Positions 33,850-42,037 of a DNA stretch of 64,000 nucleotides are shown one piece after another (position 1 is the stretch's first letter; each line of letters begins with the position of its first letter). A program made the position numbers and the translations under genes. Location of the stretch: contig NZ_FNHH01000008.1 in the NCBI RefSeq assembly GCF_900103545.1, positions 105,548 to 169,547 of the forward strand. Reading direction: 5' to 3'. Below the pieces are notes generated by a model. It ran no database searches. It saw nothing but the letters and a program-made list of their open reading frames with translations, and had not been told where the DNA came from. Origin of the DNA: Daejeonella rubra (lineage in GTDB: Bacteria > Bacteroidota > Bacteroidia > Sphingobacteriales > Sphingobacteriaceae).

Positions 33850-36255
33850 ATGAAATCTATAAAAATACCTTGCTTAGTCCTCCTGTTGATCCTTTTAAAT
33901 TTATTTAATCTGGAGACGAGCCTTGCACAAAGCAATCAATCAATTTTAAAAGGAAAAATCGTTACCGCTGATGGTAAGGCTGCCGGATATGTTAATGTTG
34001 GAATTAGAGACCTGAATAAGGGAACTGTTAGCGATGAAAACGGAACGTATATTCTTCGGAATGTTCCTGTCGGCCAAATTGTAATAAAAGTGTCTTTTAT
34101 TGGTCTTCAAACTCAGGAGAAGGCCATCAAAATATTGGATGGACAAATAACTGAGTTAAACTTTGAATTGACAGAGAGTTCTCAGAGACTTTCTGAAGTG
34201 ATCATTACGGCGGCAAGAAATAATCAGCAGGTTCCGGCAATTGGTAAGGCAGGAATTAATCCGATGGATCTGCCCCAGAGTACTGGAATAGTGAGTAGTC
34301 AGGTGATTAGCGATCAGCAGGCATCCAGGCTAAGTGATGTGATGAAGAATGTGAGCGGTGTGGCGATGGGTTCAAGCAGAGGTTCTACTTCAGAGAATTT
34401 TTTCGCTCGTGGTTATAGTCTTGGAAGCAATAATTACTTCAAAAATGGTTCAAGGTATAATTCGGGGTCTATACCTGAGGTAAGTACTTTAGAGCAGGTA
34501 GAAGTTTTGAAAGGTAGTGCGGCCATGCTTTATGGTAATGTTAGCGGTGGTGCAATAGTAAATCTGGTAACCAAGCGCCCGAAGTTTGAATATGGAGGTG
34601 AGGTTTCTTTGCGCGGAGGAAGTTTTAATTCATACAAGCCTATTGGCGATATTTACGGTCCCATTTCAAAGAATTTGGCTTTCCGTATGATCGGAACTTT
34701 TGAAAACAATGAGAGTTACAGGAATAACGTGAAGTCTGATAAATACTATATCAATCCCTCACTATTATACAAAGCAGGTAAGAAAACGGATATTTTAGTC
34801 CAGGGCGATTATTTGAAGTATGAGCTTACACCCGATTTCGGGATCGGTTCACTCGCGGGAAAAATACCAACTACCATCTCCAGATCAAGTTATTTTAATA
34901 CTCCATGGGCATACAACAAAGCTGAGCAAACCAATGCTTCTGCCACTATTGACCATAAGTTCAATGATTCCTGGAAACTTAATGTAATAGGGTCATACCA
35001 GCTTTTTGAAAGAGATTATTATTCAACTGAACGCATCCAGGCTGATGCTGTTGGAGACTGGAGCCGTTCATTGACAAGATCAAATACTGCAGAAGATTAT
35101 TATTCTGCACAGGCTAATCTGACCGGAAAAATAAAGACTGGCAAGATCAGCCATCAGGTTTTAATTGGAACAGATGCTGATAGCTACATGAATACCAGTC
35201 ACACCTTTAATTTAACAGCTGCTTATGATAAGATCAACCTGCTTGATCCCAACAAATACAATGCCCGTGTAGATATGCCTTTTGCAAAAGACTCCCTGAG
35301 GACTGAGGCTCCAACCTATCGTTTGGGATATTATGCTCAGGATCTGGTAAGCTTATCAGATAAATTTAAAGTACTTGCCGGATTAAGATGGTCGTATCAG
35401 AAAGCTCTGGTTACAGATATATATAATCTGGTCAATGGAACGACAAAGAAAGGTACAGCTTCTGCAAAGGCAGATCAGGCTTTTTCTCCTAAACTGGGGC
35501 TTGTTTACCAGCCAATAACAAGCATGGCCGTTTTTGCCAGCTACTCCAATAACTTTACCGTGAATTCGGGTATTGATGTTTTTGATCAGGCACTGCGACC
35601 TTCGCTGGTTGACCAGTTTGAACTGGGACTGAAAAACGACTTCCTGAACGGTAAGTTAACGGCAAACTTCGCACTTTATAAGATCATCAATAATAATCTT
35701 GCTCAACAGGCTCAGTACCTTTTGGACGGAGTAACGGTGAATACAAACACAAATATCAAAGAATTAACAGGTCAGACTACAAGTGATGGATTTGAACTCG
35801 ATCTGACCGGTTCTGTTGTTCCCGGATTGTATTTCATGACTGGTTATAGTTTTAATTACATGAGATATACCAAGACCTCGGGATTGAAGGGAAGTTATAT
35901 TGAAGGAGAACATCTGGTTAGTAATCCCGCACATACGGCTCATGGAAGTCTGTTTTACACCTTCAATTCCACAAAACTTAAGGGAGTTAAATTAGGCGCT
36001 TCAACCTATTATATTGGCGAAAGGAATGCAGGATGGAACAATACAGTGGGCCAAACTCAGTCGGAAACCAGATTGATACCGATGTCGGGATTTACAACTT
36101 TTGACCTTTCAGCCGGATATACCCTGAAAAGAATCTCTCTTCTGGCCAAACTATCCAATATTACCAATGAGCTGAACTATTATGTGCACGAGAACTATAG
36201 TGTAAACCCTATCCCTCCGCGTCAGTTTTTAACCACCCTGTCTTATAAATTTTAA
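33850..36255 (+). CDS. TonB-dependent siderophore receptor
   Basis: 801 residues. A signal peptide (LVLLLILLNLFNLETSLAQ) is followed by a carboxypeptidase-regulatory domain at about residues 33-115 (GKIVTADGKAAGYVNVGIR). The plug domain has LPQSTGIVSSQVISDQ, LSDVMKNVSGVAM, and LEQVEVLKGSAAMLYGNVSG. The barrel ends FLTTLSYKF. The FhuA/FpvA-like plug wording suggests uptake of an iron-siderophore complex. The downstream PepSY gene, 20 nt away, and the iron-box-like promoter support this. The ligand cannot be told. Confidence 0.94.
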   Translation: MKSIKIPCLVLLLILLNLFNLETSLAQSNQSILKGKIVTADGKAAGYVNVGIRDLNKGTVSDENGTYILRNVPVGQIVIKVSFIGLQTQEKAIKILDGQITELNFELTESSQRLSEVIITAARNNQQVPAIGKAGINPMDLPQSTGIVSSQVISDQQASRLSDVMKNVSGVAMGSSRGSTSENFFARGYSLGSNNYFKNGSRYNSGSIPEVSTLEQVEVLKGSAAMLYGNVSGGAIVNLVTKRPKFEYGGEVSLRGGSFNSYKPIGDIYGPISKNLAFRMIGTFENNESYRNNVKSDKYYINPSLLYKAGKKTDILVQGDYLKYELTPDFGIGSLAGKIPTTISRSSYFNTPWAYNKAEQTNASATIDHKFNDSWKLNVIGSYQLFERDYYSTERIQADAVGDWSRSLTRSNTAEDYYSAQANLTGKIKTGKISHQVLIGTDADSYMNTSHTFNLTAAYDKINLLDPNKYNARVDMPFAKDSLRTEAPTYRLGYYAQDLVSLSDKFKVLAGLRWSYQKALVTDIYNLVNGTTKKGTASAKADQAFSPKLGLVYQPITSMAVFASYSNNFTVNSGIDVFDQALRPSLVDQFELGLKNDFLNGKLTANFALYKIINNNLAQQAQYLLDGVTVNTNTNIKELTGQTTSDGFELDLTGSVVPGLYFMTGYSFNYMRYTKTSGLKGSYIEGEHLVSNPAHTAHGSLFYTFNSTKLKGVKLGASTYYIGERNAGWNNTVGQTQSETRLIPMSGFTTFDLSAGYTLKRISLLAKLSNITNELNYYVHENYSVNPIPPRQFLTTLSYKF

Positions 36256-36275
36256 TAAAGCCATTTAATAGAAAC

Positions 36276-37580
36276 ATGAAAAAATTTTTAACCTGGTCCG
36301 GATTCCGTAAGTTTTTGAATGATGTCCACTTATGGGTAGGTCTTTCAAGCGGACTTCTTGTGTTGCTTATCTGCCTGAGTGGTACCATTTATGTTTTTAA
36401 TACGGAGATCAGAGAATTTTCCCGGCCAGAAATGTATCATGTAAGTCCTTCAACCAATGCTAAAAGGCTGGCTGCAGAAAAATTGATCGCCATGGTAAGT
36501 CAGGAAACGGGAGGAAAAGTGGTTAGCATCAAAATACCATCTGATCCTGAAAGATCCTATGTCCTGACCGTCAGGAAACCGGAAGAAAGTAGGCCGGGTG
36601 AAAATAAGGAAGCTAAGAGTAAGGGCAGAGCGGGAGAGACATCAAAGGAAAATTCCGGTAAAAGATCCGGAGAAAAGGCTGAAAAAGGGGGATCTGAAAA
36701 ACCTGGTCCCCCAGCCAGGGGCATCCAATACATGGTAGATCCTTATACGGGACAGATCCTTGGGAACAGCAACGAAAAGACTGCGATTACGGAATTTATG
36801 CAGCTGATGTTCAGTCTGCACCGCTGGCTTTTGCTCGACAGGATCGAAGAGCCTCTTTTTGGGGAGCTTCCAAACCGTACTCTTGGTAGTTATATTAGCG
36901 GAACCGCAACGATATTGTTTACTTTGGGAGTCATCACAGGTATGGTCATTTGGTTTCCCAGAAAGATCAGGAGCTGGAAAAATGGTTTAAAAATAAAATG
37001 GGACGGGAACTGGAAGAGAGTTAACCATGATCTCCATAATAGTCTTGGTTTTTACAGCTGCATCCTGCTATTTTTAATGGGAATTACTGGTCCGCAATGG
37101 TCGTTTTCCTGGTACAGGGAAGGTTTAAGGAAAACCCTGGGAACCTACCAGCCGGAAGGTGCGCCAAAACCAGAAACTCCACATTCAATCATTCAGGGAA
37201 CGGGAAGTGCTAAAACATTATTCATCGGCGATTTTATCAGCGCTGCAAATAAAACATTGAATTACCATGGCGACCTGACCATAGCTCTGGCGGCTGATTC
37301 TGCGGAAGCAATCGTTGTAAACAAGGTAAAAACCGGATTTTTTGCTCCTGTAGCCAGCGATAAAATATATTTAGACCAGTATACCGCATCAGTATTGCAG
37401 TCTGATATTTTCAGTGCAAAGCCACTGAATGAGCGCATTTCAGCTTCCATTAAAGCTCTGCATGTTGGAGATGTTTATGGCAGTTTTTCAAAGATCCTAT
37501 ATTTTCTTGCCTGCCTGATCGCTACCAGTCTGCCAGTTACCGGTACTTTGATCTGGCTCAATAAAATGAAGAAGGGTTGA
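36276..37580 (+). CDS. PepSY-associated TM helix protein (siderophore reductase-like)
   Basis: 434 residues, family of PiuB-like inner-membrane proteins encoded next to siderophore receptors, thought to reduce or release iron from siderophores. Helix 1 is at about residues 18-38 (LWVGLSSGLLVLLICLSGTI), with further helices near 205-225, 255-270 and 405-425. Conserved His occur in FSLHRWLLLD and VNHDLHNSLGFYSC. An unusual charged Lys/Glu/Gly-rich insert spans about residues 108-150 of the periplasmic loop. Same operon as the receptor. Confidence 0.9.
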   Translation: MKKFLTWSGFRKFLNDVHLWVGLSSGLLVLLICLSGTIYVFNTEIREFSRPEMYHVSPSTNAKRLAAEKLIAMVSQETGGKVVSIKIPSDPERSYVLTVRKPEESRPGENKEAKSKGRAGETSKENSGKRSGEKAEKGGSEKPGPPARGIQYMVDPYTGQILGNSNEKTAITEFMQLMFSLHRWLLLDRIEEPLFGELPNRTLGSYISGTATILFTLGVITGMVIWFPRKIRSWKNGLKIKWDGNWKRVNHDLHNSLGFYSCILLFLMGITGPQWSFSWYREGLRKTLGTYQPEGAPKPETPHSIIQGTGSAKTLFIGDFISAANKTLNYHGDLTIALAADSAEAIVVNKVKTGFFAPVASDKIYLDQYTASVLQSDIFSAKPLNERISASIKALHVGDVYGSFSKILYFLACLIATSLPVTGTLIWLNKMKKG

Positions 37581-37695
37581 TTTATTGAAATAATATCCCA
37601 GCCGGTTTCATTTCATGAATGATCCGGCCAGGACTATTAACAGGGTCTTTGCTTTAATCCCCTAGTCTCATATCTCATATCTCATATCTCCTTCC

Positions 37696-37703
37696 TATCT
37701 TTG
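37696..37703 (+). promoter_or_regulatory. TAnnTTTG box immediately before trmD
   Basis: TATCTTTG ends 4 nt before the ATG at 37708. It is preceded by a short tandem repeat (TCTCATA units, 37667-37690). Confidence 0.45.
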
Positions 37704-37707
37704 CAGC

Positions 37708-38382
37708 ATGCGTTTCGATATCATAACCGTATTGCCCGACTTGCTGGAGAGTCCTTTTGCACATTCCATCTTGCAGCGTGCTCAGAAAAAGGGACTTGCA
37801 GAGATCGTAGTTCATAATCTGAGGGATTATTCAAGCAATAAGCAGAAATCTGTTGATGATTATCAGTATGGTGGAGGCAGCGGAATGGTGATGGGTATTG
37901 AGCCTTTCGCTAATTGTATCGAAAAATTACTTGTGGAGCGTAAATACGATGAGGTGATCTTTATGACACCCGATGGAAAAACACTTAATCAGAGTATGGC
38001 CAACGAGCTATCAGGAAAAGAAAATATCATGATCCTTGCCGGGCATTATAAAGGTATCGATCAGCGTATTCGCGATATTTTTGTAACCAGAGAGATCTCC
38101 ATTGGGGATTATGTTCTTTCCGGAGGTGAATTACCGGCAGCGGTTCTGGTTGATAGTATTGTCAGATTATTACCGGGAGTATTGAACGATGAAACCTCAG
38201 CATTATCAGATTCCTTTCAGGGGGAGCTGCTTGACGCTCCGGTATATACCCGTCCGGCCGACTGGCGGGGCCATAGGGTGCCCGATATTCTTTTAAGCGG
38301 ACATGAGGCAGCGATCAACGACTGGAGGCATGAGCAGGCTCTGGAGCGTACAAAGCAGCGACGCCCGGATCTTTTGGAATAG
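37708..38382 (+). CDS. trmD: tRNA (guanine-N1)-methyltransferase TrmD
   Basis: 224 residues. It methylates G37 of tRNAs to prevent frameshifting. The SPOUT knot is evident: ILAGHYKGIDQRIRD, then EISIGDYVLSGGELPAAVL, with QYGGGSGMVM early and the C-terminal YTRPADWRGHRVPDILLSGH. It lies with rplS as usual, but rpsP and rimM are 17.3 kb upstream. Its own promoter-like box may have replaced the lost operon promoter. Confidence 0.97.
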   Translation: MRFDIITVLPDLLESPFAHSILQRAQKKGLAEIVVHNLRDYSSNKQKSVDDYQYGGGSGMVMGIEPFANCIEKLLVERKYDEVIFMTPDGKTLNQSMANELSGKENIMILAGHYKGIDQRIRDIFVTREISIGDYVLSGGELPAAVLVDSIVRLLPGVLNDETSALSDSFQGELLDAPVYTRPADWRGHRVPDILLSGHEAAINDWRHEQALERTKQRRPDLLE

Positions 38383-38468
38383 GACGTATGTACCTGGCCT
38401 GCTTATACCTGAAAGAAATTAAATAAGGGAAAATATTCAAAATCCTTTTTTAAGTAAAATATTTTTCC

Positions 38469-38476
38469 TAATATTG
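38469..38476 (+). promoter_or_regulatory. Possible promoter box for rplS
   Basis: TAATATTG is one base from TAnnTTTG and lies 47 nt before the rplS ATG. Confidence 0.35.
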
Positions 38477-38523
38477 CAGTCCGATTTTTACGGGCTAAAA
38501 ATCGACTTTAAGAGCTTAAAATC

Positions 38524-38871
38524 ATGGATTTAGTAAAATTTGTTGAAGAGCAGGCGGTAGTTAAAAAGCAAGTTCCTGCATTCAAAGCCGGTGATACGGT
38601 TAGTGTTCACTATAAAATTCGCGAAGGAAATAAAGAACGTATCCAGATTTATCAGGGTGTTGTTATCCAGCGTAATAGTGTAGGTGTAAATGAGACTTTT
38701 ACAGTACGTAAAATGTCAAATGGAGTTGGTGTAGAGCGTATCTTTCCAGTAAATTCTCCGAACATCGATAAGATCGAAGTAAATAGTCATGGAAAAGTTC
38801 GCAGAGCGAAATTATTCTATCTGCGCGAGTTAACTGGTAAGGCAGCTCGTATCAAAACAAGAAGAGTGTAA
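38524..38871 (+). CDS. rplS: 50S ribosomal protein L19
   Basis: 115 residues. L19 sits at the subunit interface. Conserved parts are FKAGDTVSVHYKIREGNKER, IQIYQGVVIQRNSVGVNETF and VRKMSNGVGVERIFPVNSPN. It ends in a basic tail (KAARIKTRRV). It follows trmD after 141 nt and is closed by a strong terminator. Confidence 0.98.
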   Translation: MDLVKFVEEQAVVKKQVPAFKAGDTVSVHYKIREGNKERIQIYQGVVIQRNSVGVNETFTVRKMSNGVGVERIFPVNSPNIDKIEVNSHGKVRRAKLFYLRELTGKAARIKTRRV

Positions 38872-38889
38872 TTAAATAATAAGATTTAG

Positions 38890-38918
38890 CCTCCCGGATG
38901 ATATTCGGGAGGTTTTTT
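38890..38918 (+). terminator. Rho-independent terminator after rplS
   Basis: CCTCCCG (38890-38896) pairs with CGGGAGG (38906-38912), followed by TTTTTT. Confidence 0.9.
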
Positions 38919-39015
38919 CGTTTATAAGGTTTTGTAAAACAAACTCTCATTGGTTAATCCTGAATAATTTGGTTATTTTAAAGACCATCTGTAAGACAAT
39001 ACACATTCTTTAATT

Positions 39016-40167
39016 ATGAACTCTGAATTTTTTGAACAGCAATTTTTTGGAAACAGCATTAGAAACTATCTCCTTTTTGCCTCTATACTTCTTTTTGGAT
39101 TATTACTCAAGCGATTGTTTTCAAGGGCATTAAGTAAGCTGATGTTCAGAATGTTCATGCGGATCCAGCCCGGTACAGATCCAAAAGTTTTTGTCGATCT
39201 TCTGATTCGCCCGGTAGAAGTTCTGATTCTCTTTTCCGTGATCTACCTGTCCATTAATCAGCTTGACTATCCACTTCAGGAAGTGATATTCAGAAGAACT
39301 ACCCTGATCAATAAGGTACCGTCTGTTTATGAGATAACGCTCCTGCAAGTGATTGACAATTTATTTTTATTGCTTTTCATTATTGCTGCCTTCTGGATCG
39401 TGCTGAGGATCATCGATTTTATCGCCTATGTTTTTGAGTATAAGGCGGCATTAACGGAATCAAAAACAGATGATCAGATGGTACCTTTTATCAAGGAACT
39501 TTCTAAGATCATTACCATCGTTCTGGCCGTTTTTGTCATCCTGGGTGCCGTTTTTAATTTAAATGTTGCTACGATCATCGCCGGACTTGGTATTGGCGGA
39601 ATTGCTGTGGCCCTGGCGGCTCAGGATACGCTCCAAAATCTGTTGGGCTCATTCACCATTTTTGCTGACAAGCCATTTGTTGTTGGCGATCTTGTTCGTA
39701 TTGATAAATTTGAAGGGACCATTGAAAAGGTAGGTTTCAGAAGTACCCTGCTCCGGACTCTTGACAAAACCCTGGTAATCATTCCCAATAAAAAAATGGT
39801 CGACAGCCCCCTCGAAAATCTCAGTCTCAGAAATCTGAGAAGAATGAAATTTAACATCGCTCTGAAGTATGATACTTCGGCTGAAGTAATGAAGAAAATC
39901 TCTGTTGAGGTTGAGAAATTTGTGAATGATCATCCGGCAACAAGCAATGACACATTGGTTAGCTTTGACTCATTCGGCGATTCCTCGCTGAACATACAAG
40001 TGCTCTATTTTATCGAGATCGTTGATTACAATGAGTATATGCGAATCAGGGAGGATATTAATTACCGCATTATGGAGATCGTTTCCGAAAACGGAGCAGG
40101 TTTTGCATTTCCATCACAAACGGTTTACCATGAGTATGTTGGGGATAAGCCCGAGAAGCCTGTATAA
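39016..40167 (+). CDS. Mechanosensitive ion channel family protein (MscS type)
   Basis: 383 residues. N-terminal membrane helices (about residues 15-35, 70-85, 110-135 and 155-175) precede the MscS core. The pore helix region is ATIIAGLGIGGIAVALAAQD and TLQNLLGSFTIFADKPFVVG. The cytoplasmic beta domain has GTIEKVGFRSTLLRTLDKT and IIPNKKMVDSPLENLS. MscS channels open under membrane tension during hypo-osmotic shock. It stands alone between two terminators. Confidence 0.94.
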   Translation: MNSEFFEQQFFGNSIRNYLLFASILLFGLLLKRLFSRALSKLMFRMFMRIQPGTDPKVFVDLLIRPVEVLILFSVIYLSINQLDYPLQEVIFRRTTLINKVPSVYEITLLQVIDNLFLLLFIIAAFWIVLRIIDFIAYVFEYKAALTESKTDDQMVPFIKELSKIITIVLAVFVILGAVFNLNVATIIAGLGIGGIAVALAAQDTLQNLLGSFTIFADKPFVVGDLVRIDKFEGTIEKVGFRSTLLRTLDKTLVIIPNKKMVDSPLENLSLRNLRRMKFNIALKYDTSAEVMKKISVEVEKFVNDHPATSNDTLVSFDSFGDSSLNIQVLYFIEIVDYNEYMRIREDINYRIMEIVSENGAGFAFPSQTVYHEYVGDKPEKPV

Positions 40168-40488
40168 TTTGTATCAGAAATGTTTTTTTAAACAAAAAGG
40201 TCTCTATTGCTAAGACGCAAAGGATTACAGATTTTTTATGATTTGGAAAGGACCACCCCCTTTTATTCCCCCGCCAGCGGTGGATACTGGTTGGCTAAGG
40301 AAATTTGATGGAATCTCACAATCCAATATTAAATGCAATTTTTTTATCCGTCATGCTGTCCACCGCTGGCGGGGGTTAGGGGGTGGTTCTTGGAATTTTA
40401 ACCAATCTCAACCTTACTTATTGACTAAAACGGGAGGATTACAGGTTATTCAATTACTCCCCCATATAAAAACGAAACCAAAGCGCAC
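40168..40488. other. Intergenic region after the MscS gene
   Basis: No credible gene. A long inverted repeat fills most of it (listed separately), and an AAGACGCAAAGGATT stretch near 40211 recalls other repeats. Confidence 0.6.
40251..40389. repeat. Long inverted repeat element
   Basis: CCCCCGCCAGCGGTGGA (40268-40284) and TCCACCGCTGGCGGGGG (40359-40375) are perfect 17-bp arms. Outer ACCACCCCCT / AGGGGGTGGT arms extend the pairing. The central 74 bp is not paired. The GC-rich arms differ from the AT-rich flanks. Confidence 0.8.
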
Positions 40489-40521
40489 AAAAAATCCGGT
40501 CTGTTATCAGACCGGATTTTT
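40489..40521. terminator. Bidirectional terminator
   Basis: AATCCGGTCTG (40493-40503) and CAGACCGGATT (40508-40518) form an 11-bp stem with loop TTAT, with A-runs on the left and T-runs on the right. It can serve the minus-strand operon ending at 40533 and stop read-through from the other side. Confidence 0.9.
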
Positions 40522-40532
40522 TATTAATCAAA

Positions 40533-40730
40533 TTAATTCTTTTTCTTAGGTGCTTTTGGCGCTGTTTCGCTTGTCTTAGACTTATCTGAACAACCGCTCA
40601 TTTTACAGTCCTTACCCATTTTACATTCCATTTTTTCTGCTGGTTTTGGTGCAGATTTAGGCTCCTGAGCAGTTACAGTTAATGTTGCTGCAAAGAATGC
40701 TATTGCTAAAAATCCTGATATTTTCTTCAT
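40533..40730 (-). CDS. Small secreted Cys/Met/Lys-rich protein
   Basis: 65 residues. MKKISGFLAIAFFAATLTVTA is a signal peptide. The mature part EPKSAPKPAEK is followed by MECKMGKDCKMSGCSDKS, with three Cys and three Met in a pattern suited to soft-metal binding, then a basic tail (APKAPKKKN). The ATG at 40730 is preferred because it gives the signal peptide. It lies 14 nt downstream of psd. Homologous short proteins occur in Bacteroidota without known function; a metal role is inference. Confidence 0.75.
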   Translation of the reverse strand: MKKISGFLAIAFFAATLTVTAQEPKSAPKPAEKMECKMGKDCKMSGCSDKSKTSETAPKAPKKKN

Positions 40731-40744
40731 TTTATGTTTATTGA

Positions 40745-41407
40745 TTAGTTTTTTAAATGTGCTAAAACAGTGATACCACCTTTTACAGTGTCGCCCAGTC
40801 CTACTTTGATTTCTGTACCTAAAGGTAAAAAAATATCTACTCTTGAACCAAATTTGATGAATCCGAATTCCTCTCCCTGCACAGCTTCCTGACCTTCTTT
40901 GGAATAGCAAACAATTCTTCTGGCCAATGCTCCTGCTATCTGGCGAAACAGAACTAAAATTCCTGCTTTATTCTCAATAACAATTGTGGTTCTTTCATTC
41001 TCGGTTGATGATTTCGGATGCCAGGCCACCAGAAATTTTCCAGGGTGGTATCTGTAATATTTAACAATACCGGAAATAGGATTTCTGTTAATATGTACAT
41101 TGATCGGCGACATGAATACGGAAACTTGAATGCGCTTGTCTTTAAGATATTCAGTCTCTTCAGTCTCCTCGATCACAACAACCTTACCATCTGCAGGACA
41201 GATCACATGCTGGTCATTCTTTACAACCTTAATTGCCGGACTCCTGAAAAATTGGAGTATGATAACAAACAGAGCAAATGATAAAATGTAAATGATCCAG
41301 ATAAACCAGGTAGTATCGGGAAGAAGGTAGTGTACAACTGCATTAAGTACGAAAATAAAGAGAATGCAGAGTGCGATCGAAGTATAGCCTTCCTTGTGAA
41401 TGGTCAT
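40745..41407 (-). CDS. psd: Phosphatidylserine decarboxylase family protein
   Basis: 220 residues. It makes phosphatidylethanolamine, the main membrane lipid. Two N-terminal helices (LCILFIFVLNAVVHYL and WIIYILSFALFVIIL) are followed by the catalytic part (VFMSPINVHINRNPISGIV). The FGS motif in GFIKFGSRVDIFLP near residue 188 is the self-cleavage site that generates the pyruvoyl group. It is the short proenzyme type found in Bacteroidota. An in-frame TTG at 41431 is rejected in favour of the ATG at 41407. Confidence 0.95.
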   Translation of the reverse strand: MTIHKEGYTSIALCILFIFVLNAVVHYLLPDTTWFIWIIYILSFALFVIILQFFRSPAIKVVKNDQHVICPADGKVVVIEETEETEYLKDKRIQVSVFMSPINVHINRNPISGIVKYYRYHPGKFLVAWHPKSSTENERTTIVIENKAGILVLFRQIAGALARRIVCYSKEGQEAVQGEEFGFIKFGSRVDIFLPLGTEIKVGLGDTVKGGITVLAHLKN

Positions 41408-41482
41408 TTTATAATGGTTAGTTCCGCGCAAAAATACAATTTTTCGGATTAAACAATCTATTGCCTGATTAATATTTCCGCT

Positions 41483-42016
41483 TTAAACAGCCCTGTAAAT
41501 ATCTCTCAGATTTCTTCCTAATCCGTTATAATCCAGTCCATAACCAACTACAAACTCATCCGGAATTTCAAAACCAACGTAAGTGATCTCATCGATCTGG
41601 ATTTTTAATGATTTAGGTTTTAGTAAAAGCGTACAAACATTAACAGAAGCAGGATTTTCCTTATTGATCATCTCCAGCAGGTATTCGAGCGTTTTACCGC
41701 TGTCAACAATATCTTCCACAATGATCACATCCCGATCCTTTAAAGACATTTGCAGTCCGATCTCTTTTTTGATCTTCCCTTTGCTTTTTTCTCCTTCATA
41801 GGATGAAACTTTAACAAAGCTAACCTCGGAAGAAATATGGATCTCTTTGATCAGATCAGCAAGAAAAATGAAACTGCCATTCAATACTCCAATGAATACA
41901 GGAATGCGGTTCTCGAAATCAACATTCAGCTGAATAGCTATCAAACGGATCCTTTTTTTGATCTGCTCATATTCCAGTAATAATTCAAATTGTTTATCGT
42001 CAATCTCTATTTTCAT
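41483..42016 (-). CDS. hpt: Hypoxanthine phosphoribosyltransferase
   Basis: 177 residues. It salvages hypoxanthine and guanine to IMP and GMP using PRPP. The PRPP loop is VIIVEDIVDSGKTLEYLLEM, the early part has FIGVLNGSFIFLADLI, and the C-terminus has YVGFEIPDEFVVGYGLDYN. It lies between psd and a transglycosylase on the same strand. Confidence 0.95.
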   Translation of the reverse strand: MKIEIDDKQFELLLEYEQIKKRIRLIAIQLNVDFENRIPVFIGVLNGSFIFLADLIKEIHISSEVSFVKVSSYEGEKSKGKIKKEIGLQMSLKDRDVIIVEDIVDSGKTLEYLLEMINKENPASVNVCTLLLKPKSLKIQIDEITYVGFEIPDEFVVGYGLDYNGLGRNLRDIYRAV

Positions 42017-42037
42017 GGCTTAATTTTGGGAATATAT

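Noticed and set aside
40238..40549. ORF of 103 codons on the plus strand
   Set aside because: It consists of the inverted-repeat element and the terminator; no protein-like pattern or promoter.
40730..40910. Upstream extension of the small secreted protein to 40910
   Set aside because: The extension overlaps psd out of frame; the ATG at 40730 gives a proper signal peptide.
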